Assembly (NCBI GenBank): GCA_023078555.1
Contig: CM041199.1
Coordinates: forward strand, 496,001 to 560,000
From: Ulva prolifera
Lineage: Eukaryota > Chlorophyta > Ulvophyceae > Ulvales > Ulvaceae
Length of the DNA: 64,000 nucleotides
Reading direction: 5' to 3'
Shown: in pieces, positions 37,201 through 48,926 of the stretch
Position numbering within the stretch: the stretch's first letter is position 1
Layout: each line of letters begins with the position of its first letter
Made by a program: the position numbers and the translations under genes
Notes under the pieces: generated by a model
Told to the model about the DNA's origin: nothing
The model's database searches: none
Seen by the model: only the letters and a program-made list of their open reading frames with translations

Positions 37201-37360
37201 AATAATCACAGAAGGCCAGCTGCTGCATGCGGTGTGAAGCTGCTGCTCCTGGCAGTAGCTTACCTTCTTGAAAGCAGCATGGACAAGGGAAACAGCATGC
37301 ACTAACCTGAACACAGTGTGAGCCAGAAATTGTGACTACACAAAAGCACCCCCGTTTTCT

Positions 37361-37410
37361 GGGTTACAAAGACTAAGCCAGAGTGGTCGATAGCACCGCC
37401 AGGGCAACGA
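37361..37410 (+). repeat. Short dispersed repeat family S, copy 4
   Basis: GGGTTACAAAGACTAAGCCA, then GAGTGGTCGATAGCACCGCC, then AGGGCAACGA. Confidence 0.6.
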
Positions 37411-38236
37411 GCAAGCACACCAATGGCCCAGTGTATGCACTCCAGGAGAGTGTCACCCACATCGAACTCGCCCGAACACAGCACCCAGATTTGGGCATTC
37501 CGGACCTCAGCCCCGTACAATGCAGGGGTGTATACAACTGCATTAATAAAGCCGGGCAGTCACCGGCAAGTAGTGGCATCGCAACACTGGCCGCCACGCG
37601 CCAAGTGCCTGATCAATCGTTGTGCGAACATGATGCGTATGTTCAGGCCAAGAGCCATTTGACTGAAAGATAACACCCAGATATTTGTAGCTGTTGCTGG
37701 TCTCCAAGTTTGACGGTCGCAGTTGGATACCTGGTCAATCTGTAGCAGAAGATGACTGTAAGTTTATAGCTACTGGTAGAGCCCAGTTCAAACAGTTGCA
37801 GATTTCCCATGAAGACATGTCCAGCCCCCAAACTGATGAGTTACTGGCCAGGATCAGATAACAGCTGACAACCTTTACACTGGAGATCAGCACAACCATG
37901 AACATACACCTTGATCCAAAGGTTATTGGGGGATGTAGGTTATATTGAATGAGACTGTATAAGCGAACATATGGTAGAATACTGTATCGTCATGACTCAT
38001 ACCCAGTACTATCAATCAAAAAGAGGCAGAAACATAATGAAGTCCAACAGTGCATTCACTTGGGCCATCTTTCAGGGCCAGCTGCGTGGCCCAGCTGTTT
38101 TCTCACGAGCGCCATCGCTAGAGCGTGAAAACCGGCAGCAGCGGCACGCTGTGCGGAAGCCAGACCGCCACATCAGCGGCAGCATACCCCCAGCGCACAG
38201 CGGCGATGCGCCCCCGCGCCCGCATTCACGTCGGCC

Positions 38237-41200
38237 TCAAGTCACGAGGGTTGACGGGTACTTGGGAGCAGCGATTTTATCCGGGAAGATGTATGCCCCG
38301 GGCGCGTCTGGGAACGTCCCGGACTCCGTCCGCGCCGAGATGCGGCCGCTGCGATGCACCCTGATCGGGTACAGCATGATGTGCCCTACCATCGAGCTCA
38401 CTGCAGGGTTATCCTCCGCAAACAGCGCCCAGTTGCGCTGGGCGTGCTTGACAACCTGTATGCATGCACACCATGCGTTATCACACACGCGAGTATGCAG
38501 TGGAGCAGCCAACGAGACCGCCGCGCCAGCCTCTCGGCTACAGCAAGTGTTGCTTAGGGCAAACGGACAATTACAATTAACGAATTACACCAGCTCAGGC
38601 CGTTGCATGGCAGAGCATCGAGGAATGCTACAGCGCAGTGCAACCGAAAGCGGGGGATCCTCAGGAAACGTGGCAGAGGGGTGCGCACATGCCGCACGCA
38701 AGCCTGCGAGTGCGGGTCCCGGAAGGTCTCGGAACACCTGCTGAAGTGCTCTGCAAAGAGGGACATGCGGAAGTGGTGCACGACGCCCCGGGGGTTCTTC
38801 CATTCCCGCACACGCCCGTCCTCCGCGGCGGCCGCGGCGGCGCTGACGCCTGTGGCCGCGTCCCACGAGCTCAGCCGCACCGCGCCAGGCGGCGCCGCGG
38901 CGCCGCTGCTGCCGCTGCTGCGGCTGCCGCCGCCGTCGCCGACGGACGGTGCCGGCGAGTGCAACGGCTCGCAGAGGTGGTCCGGCTGGAAGATGGCGGC
39001 GGCGATCTCGGTGTCTCGCGTGCCGGCCATGCTGCGCATGTTGATGTTTGCGCTTCCGATGATCGCGACCTCGTCGTCCGTGACGAGGAACTTGCTGTGC
39101 ACGTAGATCATGAACCGCCGCGACCGCGCCGCCTGCACACAACTGTCCAAAGAACTCAACGCCCGGGTGTGGCAGTTGGATTCTTGGGGTCAGATGAGCA
39201 CAGGGCAGCTGCCCCGCCCCATGCCGCAGCGGCACCACCATATATGCATGTGATGGAACACATCGCGGCAGAGACTCTCAGCCACGCGCGGCTCCATCTC
39301 CCAACCAGCGCCCGTGTGTTTCTGTGGCAGCTGCTTCCGCAGCACCCCGGAGGGGCATCATCATGGCACGTAGGGTCCAGGCCTCAACATGAACCCCGGC
39401 GCCTGGCACATAAGAACGCAACCACCAGCACCACCTGTGTCAGATGACACACAGTGTCTGCGGTGCAGTACATCCATTACAGCGTAGAACTGTCGAGGGT
39501 CAGGCCACAGTCCCATGCGCACAGCAGCTGTTCGCACGGTAAGTCACCACAGCCACACATTGGAACCGTGAGGTCCAGGTCAAATCCCTCTCTCTCACAC
39601 CAGCAAGTGACTCATACGCAAGCAAAAAGCAAGCAGTCACACACAGGGGTGTCCCCACACAGGGGGGTCCCCACACAGTCACACACAGGGGGGTCCCCAG
39701 CAGTAGCGGCTGTGCAGAGAAAAGCGCACGTTTCGGGCGTAGGAGGCTTCCGTGGAGCTGTCGGTCGAGATGCGGCGGTCGACAAAGTTGAAGGCGTCGG
39801 CGTGGTCCAGTGGGGACTCCTGGAGCGAGCTGACGCGGCCGCCACCGTACGGCTCGCGCCGCCCCAGCGTCAAGAACACCAGATAGTCCTGCAGTAGGAA
39901 ACACCGGCGGTGAGCGGCAGCAGGCAGAGCCGAGGCGGCCGCCACACCTGCAACGGTGGAATTACGCGACACAGCCATGCTACACTCATGTAGGGAATGG
40001 GCTCCAGGTGAGGCGCCAGGCGCTTTTTTCCTGAATGCGCTCACTCAGTAGCGCTCTGTAGCGGCCGTGTGCTTATATATGCATGTGGCAGGGTGGACGG
40101 ACGCGCAAGAGATCATCGGCGGACACATCCAACGATTCCGAGTGCAGGGGGTGATATGGAGGCAAGCACCGCCGCACAGCATACCCATCACGGTCGCCGC
40201 AACGCGAGATCAATTTGAGGAGCGCAGTGGTCGCGGGGGGTAGCCGGCATGCATGCAGGAAACGTTGCGCTGCACACCTGTGGCCGCCGTGTGTCGCGCG
40301 TGCCGGGCTCGCAAGTAGCCGCGAGCGCTCCCGCGATGTTGTGGTACATCGCCTGCATCGTGTTGCCCTGGAAGCGCAGCATCGTTTGCCCTAGGTCCGG
40401 CGCCTGCATGCATGCACGCTGCCGTCTGCACCGCCAATACGCCCCTCCCACAAATCAGCTCCTGCCATCTGTACCTTTGGTTCACAACGCCGTGCATTAC
40501 TATTCCACAGCAGGGTGGTGGCGGGCAGCATGCGGCCGCGCAAGCGGGTGCCCAAACAAAACACCTGGATCGCCCCGCTATCTCGTTGACCTCGAAAAGC
40601 ACAATTGGTCGCTGCTTCAGTGGTAGATAGAGAAAATTAAGGGTGAGCAGGTGGCGCACCGGGGGGCCCTCGGGGTGGAGCGGGATGACAATGTACGCGG
40701 TGAAGCGCTCGCGGCGGTGGATCTTGGACACGATCTTCGCCGTGATCTCCGCGGGGATGATGTGGAAGCACGCCCAGGTGCGGTCGTGGCGCCAGAGGAA
40801 GCTCGAGCCGATGAAGTACTGGTTCTCGATGTAGAGGAAGTTGCGGGCGCGCCGGATGTAGTGGACGTACCTGCACCGCCTCCCCACGTCCACATACTCA
40901 ACTCACACCAGGCACATGCTTTTGTCACCCCCCGTTCCGAGAACAAGATACAAGTGGATGAAGCATGCGGGTGACTGCCGCAGTTGTGAGGCGGTGTCTG
41001 CGCCACGCCACGAGGCAGGCGCCGTTGAACACCGGTGTGCCTGGCAACTGCAGGCCAAGGCCGGCTACGGCTCTCCAGAGACGGCAGAAGGTCGGGTTCA
41101 AAACACGAGCCGGGCAGCGGGGGCCTGTGCTGCCTGCGCTGCTGCCGTGACGGCCGCAGCAGTACCTCTGTCCAAACTGATCAGGCCACAAACGCACACG

Positions 41201-44200
41201 ACTGGCCATATTGCCAGCAGCGTGACGGCAGCACAGCCGCACACGCAGGCGGCGGCGACGGCGGCGGTCTGCACTGTAGCGGCTGGGGTCGGAGGGGGGT
41301 GGGAGGGGGAGGGGGGGACCTCGGCGGACGGTGGAGCGCACGCGGTGAGAATGGAGTGGTCCACTGGGCGGCCCTTCTTGTAGTGCAGAGCCGGGAACGG
41401 CACGCCGCGGTGCAGCTGCGCGCTGCGGCCGTCGATGCTGCGCAGGATCTGGACCGTCGCGCGCGAGCCCTGGCCGAGTTCCGGCGCGATGCTGCTGCTG
41501 CCGATGTGGCCCGCCCCCGACGCGTACAGCCGCGACGCCTCCGTCTCGCCCACCTGTGCATCGACCACATGCGTCAAAGCACGACAAGGCGAGTCAATCT
41601 TCTCAAACCAGGCTGCATCTGTGCCAATGCGGGCTGACGACACGCACGGTCACTTAATGCATGCAACGCATGTATGCATATAATCCAGGGCATCTGGTAC
41701 ACATGCATGCAGAGCATGCATGTGTGAGAGCGCACCTGCTGCAGCCAGCGCTCCTCAAAGTTGCGCATGACGTCGCGGCACGCGGGGCCCTCGAGCTTGC
41801 AGTGGACGTCGTGCCACGGCTCGCGGGGCTTGTCGGGGACGTCGCTGGGCAGGCTAGGATTGTACCAGTCATCCAGGAAGCAGCCCTCCCGGCCGCCAAA
41901 GAGGCTGTGCTGTGCTGTGTCGTACCTCCCTGCACGGCTGGCACACGGCACGCTCACTCACACTTTCACATGTACCGATGACTCCTCTGACAGCCGTTGA
42001 CACCCCGGCGGCATGGGTGTAGGAGATCCTTAACACACTGCTCAGTTCAGTCGAGCATGGGTGTCTCCTGAGCCTCTATCTACCGAGGGGATGGTTTCGT
42101 AAGAGCAAACAGAATATTAATCCTATGTCTTCCCTGGCTGCAAAAGACCCCCCCGTCCCCGCAACTGGTTTGAGCTTCAGGTGCTGCCACTCCACGCACA
42201 CACAGGCGCACCTTTCGTGAGATCGAGGCCACCGAGGAACGCGACGAGGCGGCGGTGCGGCGACGGCGAGCCGGGCTGCGGCGGCGCGTCGCACACCACG
42301 GCCTTCTGGTGGTGGCTGAAGAAAGCCGCGGCGACGGTGCCCTCGGTGAGGCGGTTGCCCTTACCGCCGCTGCGCTGCAGCATCTCGCAGTGCACGTCGG
42401 TGCCGGCAAAGTAGGAGCGCGTGACCTCGTCGTGCGTCTCCATCATGCCCTCCCGGCTGCCCCCGAGCAGCGACGCGAGGCCGCCGATCGGCGCCGGCAG
42501 GTTCAGGCTCGACTTGTCGTCCCAGATCTGCACAGTTGCAGACGCAGTGGCGCGCCCGCTGTTTGCTGCTGCTGCCTGATTGAATTGCAAGCGTGGCGGT
42601 GCTGACACTGGGGGGGGAGGTTATTGTCAGCCTGTGCGGAGCACCTGTGGTCCGTGTGCTATGAACCACCGTACTTTCTCAACAACAGCACAAACATAAT
42701 GAGTTGCCCCCGCACCTGCACATGGCCCACATCCACAAGTTGCCTCTGGACCACACCACACACTAGGCACGCGTGGAGGAGAAGGAGGGCACACCAGAAG
42801 GCACACGTTGACACGGGCCTGCGCCTTGGCCTTGAGGAGGTCCCCGATGGTCACCCCGCCAGCCCCCGCGTCGCCGGTGCGCGTCAGCCGCGTCTCGGGG
42901 TGCATCGACCACCCCGCGATGTAGATGAAGTCCTCCGCCTGCTGCAGCGCGCACACCAGCTCCTCCCAGCAGTTGCGCACCTGCACCCGGCCACCTGCCT
43001 GTGCTGCGTGCTGTGTGCTGCGCGATGCCGCGTGCCTGTGCTCCTCTGCCGCGTGTCGGTGTGGTGCCGCGTGTGTGGTTGAAAGCTGCGCATGCATGTG
43101 CACCCAGGGGGAGGGGATGGGAGCGTTGGCCGGCTGGTGAGTGCTGAGGCGGCGAGAGCCAGGCAGTCGACACCGAACGACTGTTGGTAGCGAGGGCGGT
43201 GAGGACGATAGAGAGATGGTGCTGCAATAAGTTGTGGCGATTGCTTGTGCACACATGGATTCTCCTCGAATCAACGGCGATCGATTGGCAGTCGATGGAC
43301 TCTCCAGCACACGCACTATGAGACTTGACAGCGCAGATCAGGGGGCAGATCTGCCGAGCCTCATCTGCCGAGCCTCCTGTGTTGAAGCCATTGATGGACA
43401 GATGAATCAAACCAATGGTTCCATCGTGCAAGATTTGATGGAAAGCGCTGTGTTGACAAAATATTCTACATGTTCAACAGCAGCGGCGCCGGTATCACTG
43501 CACAAAATCTGATCGTGTGGCATCGGATGCACACATGCCAAGACCTCCAGCATGTAGCTCAAGCATGCGCTCGTACGCACACGCATCAGGACGACGACAT
43601 CGCAGGAGCACAGAGGCACAGAGGTACGACCGACAGGCTTGTGCCGGTCGCACCAGCACCGCACCCCACACATGCATGCAACATGCATACCTTGAACATC
43701 GCCCCGTCGCCGCACTCATTCTCGAAGCTCGGCATGGGCTGCATGCTGGCCACGCTGGCCACGCCCGGCCCCGGCCCCGCAGCACCGGCCGGCGGCGGCT
43801 CCGGAGGCGGCGCCGCGGACGCGCTGCTGACGCGGAGCCCGGCGGTCGCAGACTGGAACGAACTCATGCTGCGCAGAGACTCTGACGCGTGCAGGCGGCT
43901 GCCGGGCGGGGCGGCGCTGTGAAGCCGCTCCGACGCCGACGCGGGGTGTAGCCCGCTGACAGAGCGCTCGGGAGCGCCGTGCGCCCCCGACGCACCGCTG
44001 TCCACCCGCGCGATCTGCTGCGACGCCGCGTCTGTGCCACGCGTCAGCGGCGCGGAGGCCGCAGTCATGCCCGGGGAGGCTTCGCGCGATGCCACCGCGC
44101 CATCCGTGCTGATCTGGCTACCCAGGGCTGCAAATGGTGTCTGTGGCAGCTCGGCAAGCGCAGCGGCCGCGGCCGCCGAGGGTGCCGCTGAGGGTGCCGG

Positions 44201-46138
44201 GGCGAGCGTGGCGGGTGAGCTTGTCGCGTGATGCAGCGGCGGCGGGGCCGCCGCCGCCGCACCTGACCTGGGCGCCGCGACGCCGCCAGACCGCCGCGCT
44301 GCCGCAGCTGCTCTTGGCTGGACGGTTGGGAGATCATCCTCCTGGCCGGTGAGGGCGCGGTGCAGGTGCCGCAGCACGGGGCTGGCACTGCCGGCGGAGG
44401 ACACCGAGATGGCATCCGAGTCGTCGGAGTCAGATTCATGCCACGCGGACTCGTCGGACATGCATGAGCCGACTTGAACGGACGAGGCGTCGTCCGAGTC
44501 GGAGCTGCCGCCGAGTGTGGTCGTTGCGGCGACGTCGTGGGCTGCACCACAGCTACCGCCGCGCCATGGCACGGCCGCGACACCTCCCGGGGTCTGGTGT
44601 GCATCTTGGTAGAGCGTGACACTGCACGCACCGAAGGGGTCTGACTCTGAGAAACACTCAAGCTTGTGTGTCGTGTACGAGGGTGCTGGCTGGGTGTCAT
44701 GTGTCACAAGGACAAAGCCGGTGAGGCAGGTACCGTCTATGTGCCCTGTGCAGCATTCGAATTTGTCACACTTCGGCAGCTGGCATCACCCATGGGTAGA
44801 CCAGGAGCAGCATCAACACGACGCAATTGCGCTTCGAATAGTGATGTGATGTGGAAGGTGGGTAAGACTCCACGTTGGTGCTGAAGACCACGTGTGGCAG
44901 AGGCGCACCGACAGTTGTCGTGGGCTGTGAAGTAGCAGAAGGGCACGGTTGGGGGCAGCTGCTCTGCACGGAGCAGATCGACCTGGACCATCTGCAGCTC
45001 GAAATCCAGGAGTCCGTTGGTGAACTGCTGGCGCGTGCGCTTCACCAGCGAGAGGCCATTGCCGACGAAGCGCTCGCCAGTGGCCAGCTGCCGTGCAGGG
45101 ACTGCAATCTCGCCGAAGCGGATGTTTGGACCCATGAACACACGATCCTTCACCTGAAAAATAAAAAGAGCGCATTGTGGTGCTAGTGGTGTGAACGTGA
45201 CGCTGTTGAGACGAGCATGTACCGGCCAGTGCCGCCCCGAGTCCGCGTCAGCTGAAACACGACGGTGCCGGTGTAGAATCGCACGGCACCACGTGGAAAG
45301 ATGTCGAATGCCATACCAGCCAGAAATCGAGTTTAAAACAGGTAACACATGTACCAGATATGGTCATCACGAGGGAAATGCAGCATCCGCAGATGTGCAC
45401 GGGTATATCGAGCGCACTCGGAGTCGGATGTACGCCACTTCGTGACAGAGATCTAAATTGAACGCCTCATTCCAGTTGGGTTCCCGTCTAGAGTTGTAGT
45501 TTGTGTTTGTCTTCGCAAGGACGTCGCCTGCCACGTCCACCTCGACGAACGATCCGAGCTCCCGCGTGACTAGTTTCTGGGCAGCCTGCGCTTCAAAAGA
45601 ATCTGTTGCTCGAGATGCTCTGATTGAAATGTACATATCGCCGACTGTGCGCGGCGAGCATGAGTAGGAGATCGACAATTGACGCTTCGGAGCGAATACT
45701 GCATGCGGCCAGATCGGTGTATCGATGAACCAGTGTCTAGCTGCACCGCGCTCAGCAATAGCTACACCGCAGTACATTACAACTTGATCGACACTGATAC
45801 GCGCACAGTAGTCCTGGCTATGCTGTTGTACAAGCCCGGCATGAGGCATATTCGAACGCAGTCCGGGAAGCAAAGCGTACGTGATTCGTCGTACGCACGG
45901 CATTCAGCATCTTTTTCCCCAGGAATCTTGCGCCGGCTGATAGCTTGTTTTTTACGAGTGCCCGCGTTTTGACCTCTTTGTCAGCTGTCGCGATGGTGTG
46001 CGACCGCCCCAGATCCCGTGCTCGCCGTACATATACGAAGAGCGTACCATGTAGAAACACTCGGTCGTTACTGAAATTTTGCTGTTGATTGCTCTCCGGC
46101 AGCGATGTCGGGCTTTTGTTAGACACCGGCAAGCGCAT
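38237..46138 (-). CDS. C2-domain phospholipase D (plant type), 13 exons, complete
   Basis: Exons (minus): 46138-45899, 45585-45418, 45153-44909, 44621-43691, 42980-42795, 42527-42212, 41929-41736, 41553-41342, 40870-40660, 40403-40278, 39888-39730, 39132-38689, 38455-38237. Phases all agree; 3651 nt, 1216 residues (plant C2-PLDs are about 800-850). An N-terminal C2 domain ([53 protein letters not shown]) precedes the [10 protein letters not shown] motif. First [13 protein letters not shown] then [38 protein letters not shown]. Second [15 protein letters not shown] with [19 protein letters not shown]. The end LYPIRV..FPD..YPSTLVT matches the family C-terminus. It hydrolyses phosphatidylcholine to phosphatidic acid, with the C2 domain giving calcium-dependent membrane binding. 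Exon 4 adds about 290 Ser/Ala/Pro-rich residues not found in plant enzymes. Exon 2 start is the least certain boundary. Confidence 0.93.
39636..39700. repeat. Short minisatellite in PLD intron 11
   Basis: Repeated CACACAGGGGGGTCCCC-like units (about four, slightly varied) next to the exon 39888-39730 donor. Confidence 0.85.
44700..44738 (+). repeat. Short dispersed repeat family S, copy 5
   Basis: TGTGTCACAAGGACAAAGCC then GGTGAGGCAGGTACCGTC, inside PLD intron 3 and antisense to it. Confidence 0.55.
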
Positions 46139-46576
46139 GACTGCCTTTCATCGACACGGGCCACTTGGCAGATACTAGCGCTACCCGCACAGCACAGCCA
46201 TGTCTACCACTCTCTTCTTAGACGTGTGTATCCTACTATCATGTTTGCAACGGTCTCGAGCGCTCAGGGCGCGTGCACCTTCCGTCGTGCATCAGCTCAC
46301 CTGAAGACACCGAATAGCGTCATCGCATCAGCTCACTCCAGCATCACGGAATGTAACACGGGAAGAAGTGTGACTCGATGTCTCCACTGTTAAAGGTTGT
46401 ATCGTATAGAATGAAAGAAGTAACCTATCTGCGGAATTGCAGTTCGGCTGCTGACTATTTCGGATTTTGTGGCAGCAGCCGTACACCATACCTTGTCGTG
46501 GCTGGCAACCGAAGAATTGTGCAGTACACAAACGGCATGCATCAGTCACAGCTTCCGAAGCTCACTGAATTTATCA

Positions 46577-46625
46577 TGTGTTGCAAGGACGAACGATCAG
46601 GTGCAGGTACCACCGCGGGCATCGC
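46577..46625 (+). repeat. Short dispersed repeat family S, copy 6
   Basis: TGTGTTGCAAGGACGAACGA, then TCAGGTGCAGGTACCACCGC, then GGGCATC. Confidence 0.5.
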
Positions 46626-46759
46626 ACATGTGCAGTAACACGTCGCAAATCACATGGCAAATCACATCGCCGAAGAGCCCACAAGTACATTCTCAAGTCA
46701 CCCCAGCCGTTGTAGTGCAGCCCAAAATTGGTGCTCTCAAGCATGCCACTATCCCTGCC

Positions 46760-46760
<1 letters not shown>

Positions 46761-46790
<30 letters not shown>
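46761..46790 (+). repeat. Poly-C tract (30 C), intergenic
   Basis: Longest C run in the window, between the PLD start and the retrotransposon remnants. Confidence 0.97.
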
Positions 46791-46791
<1 letters not shown>

Positions 46792-46934
46792 CCCGCCGCA
46801 GACACAGCTGCACGCCCCCGAAAGCACCAGCTTTGCCTTGCAGCAGCTACACGGATGCGCCCGAGCCCTTGCCTGTCACCGAGATGGCAAAACACATCGC
46901 CCAAATCCATCATGTGCACGCTGCACTGTGTTTG

Positions 46935-47415
46935 TATGTGCGTAGTTACAAATGACAGAGGCCGGGCATCGAGCCGTTGCTAGGGATTCACATGCAAATC
47001 ACTCACTCAGTCATGGAACTAGGCCGGGCACGAGCGCGCACCATCGCCCTGCCGATAATTCCAGCCAAGGATTGGAGCCCCGCACGGAGCACATAAGTAT
47101 TCCCTTTGCGCAAAGCCACACTCAACCGGCGCAGAGCAATCGTCACAAACAAACCACGGTTCACCTGACCACACCGAAACGCAACCTACGCCAGCCGATT
47201 CACGTGATTCATGGCAGGCTGTCCCAAGCGACCATGCGTCTCATGCGACAATCGCACAATACTATATGCATCAGGGTCGTACAAACGATAAGCAGTGCGT
47301 TTCTGCACGTCCCGCGTCTCCGCAGCACCCCCGCCCTCCCGGGCCGCTCGGCCGCAACAGGTATCAGCACAGGGGTTCACAACCGACACATCCCCTATGC
47401 ACAATATGTATGTGC
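46935..47415 (-). mobile_element. Retrotransposon 3' remnant of non-LTR type, short copy
   Basis: A strongly 5'-truncated copy of the 3' part of the adjacent element, aligned with it over about 460 bases. It ends at the same GGCCTCTGTC 3' terminal sequence. It encodes a DVSVVNPCAD...HETHGRLGQPA segment typical of the region after the reverse transcriptase domain. It is broken and inactive. Confidence 0.7.
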
Positions 47416-48610
47416 TTATAAAGGACAGAGGCCGGGCAGCGAGCCGTTGCCAGGAATTCTTACGCAAATCCACTCACGCAGTCATGGCACTAGGCCGGGT
47501 ACGTGCACGTACCACAGCCCGGCCGATGATGCCAGCCAAAGATTGAAGCCACGCACGGAGCACAAGAGCATTCCCCTTGCATAATGCCACACTCAACCGG
47601 CGCAGAGCATTCGTCACAAACAAAGAACGGTTCACCTGACCACACCGAAACGCAACCTCCGCCAGCCGATTCAAGTGATTCATGGCAGGCTGTCCCAAGC
47701 GACCATGCGTCTCATGCAATAACGGCACAAAACTATATGCATCAGGGTCGCACAAACGGTAAGCAGTGCGTTTCTGCCCGTCCCGCGTCTCCGCAGCACC
47801 CCCGTCCTCCCGGGCCGCTCGGCCGCAATAGGTATCAGCACAGGGGTTCACAACCGACACATCCCCTATGCACAAAGCGTCACCCGGCGGCATAAACATG
47901 ATGTCCCCCAGTTTCTCCTGGGCCACCGCCCTGAACACCCGCTCCAGCGCCGTCGCCTGCGCGGCAGCGGCCTGCTCCCCAGCCCCGCCGGAACCTGGCC
48001 ACCCGGCGCCGCTGCCGCTGCCAGGGCCGCAGCCTGCGCTGCGTCTGGCACGTGGTGCCCCATCTGGGCGCTGTGTCCAGCATCGGCGTCGGCGGCCGGA
48101 GCAGTCATAGGTGCCGGTGCCGCGTCCGCGCGCGCGACCGGCGGCGGCGGCGGGGCTGCAGGCATCGGCTCCACGGGCAAGGTCGCCCCGCGCGAAGGGC
48201 CGGCAACCCGGGAGGCGGGCTGGGGCGGAGCAGGGGACGGACACGGCGGGCCAGCATGGATCTGCCTTGGAGCGGTCGTGAGCCGCGCGCGGACGAACGG
48301 TGCTGTGCGCGGGATGCGCGTGGATGCCACACATGCGTGGGATCCGATCCCGCGCCATTCTTTTGCACCGATATTGTGGTGCGAAGTCCAGGTCCCCGCA
48401 TTGTATGTGCAATTCATCGCGTGGCCGAGATCATGCAGCTGTATGAATGTGCCACATTCGCAGCGCGAGCCGACAGCATTGGGAGGGGCTAGAGACATGC
48501 CCAGGAGATACCTGATGCACAGCATGAACTCAATGTCAGTCATGCGCAGCGCCTGGGAGAGCGGCAGGGTGCTCAACCAAAGGGTGGCCGCACGGCAAGC
48601 ACAGCTGCGA
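47416..48610 (-). mobile_element. Retrotransposon 3' remnant of non-LTR type, longer copy
   Basis: Minus-strand remnant covering the C-terminal part of a reverse-transcriptase polyprotein. It begins near WLSTLPLSQALRMTDIEFML, has a CxCG...HAMNC...HHN zinc-finger-like motif, an Ala/Pro-rich linker, and ends with GDVSVVNPCADTYCGRAARE, the HETHGRLGQPAMNHLNRLAE block and a short tail. The reverse transcriptase core is missing, so this is a 5'-truncated, broken copy. The class is inferred from the 5' truncation and shared 3' end; no long terminal repeats were seen. Confidence 0.65.
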
Positions 48611-48748
48611 TTTTTTCATTTGTTTGCTCTCCTGGTGTCCTTGTCCACCCACGTGCACGGTGCCGGATGGCATGCATGCTGGCTTGAGCTCGGTCCAGGG
48701 GCTCGAGTCGCGAGGCCTCGTCACGCCCGGGAATGGGTGACGATACGA

Positions 48749-48782
48749 TGAGCACCGCCAACGCCCGCTTTGTGCGAGTCAC
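48749..48782 (-). repeat. Short dispersed repeat family S, copy 8 (partial)
   Basis: Minus strand reads GTGACTCGCACAAAGCGGGC then GTTGGCGGTGCTCATCG, matching the first two-thirds of the family core. Confidence 0.4.
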
Positions 48783-48926
48783 TGTGGAGATGGGTAGCAT
48801 TGTCTAGGCTGTTGTACAATCTGTTTTCATGTTGTCTGCAGGCCCGAGCATGCTCGCAAGCCCGTGCATCGGTGCTAGCGGAATCAATCGTTGCACGTAG
48901 CCAGGCAGTCAGGAAGACAACCTAAA

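Larger units (their letters stand above)
29616..38236. other. 8.6 kb without a recognised gene
   Basis: Both strands were examined. Frames of 100-190 codons exist but none shows a known domain or chains by splice phase with a neighbour. The missing first exon of PPR copy B may lie near its left end. The segment holds copies of both short dispersed repeat families (30357, 30961, 31222, 37361) and local duplications, for example GGGACGCAG/CATCGCAGTGTCA near 32220-32270 and CCCACCTGCAGA near 34019-34050. GC content is lower and more variable than in the genic regions. Confidence 0.55.
46139..46934. other. Upstream region of the phospholipase D gene
   Basis: Expected to hold the PLD promoter and 5' UTR. 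No defined promoter element was recognised. It contains a family S repeat at 46577 and a 30-base poly-C tract at 46761, and ends at the retrotransposon remnants. Confidence 0.5.

Noticed and set aside
38638-39447. 269-codon plus-strand open frame
   Set aside because: Antisense to the PLD second-HKD exon.
47474-48412. 312-codon minus-strand frame as a host gene
   Set aside because: Its recognisable half is a retrotransposon C-terminal region, partly repeated next door, so it is treated as a broken mobile-element remnant.
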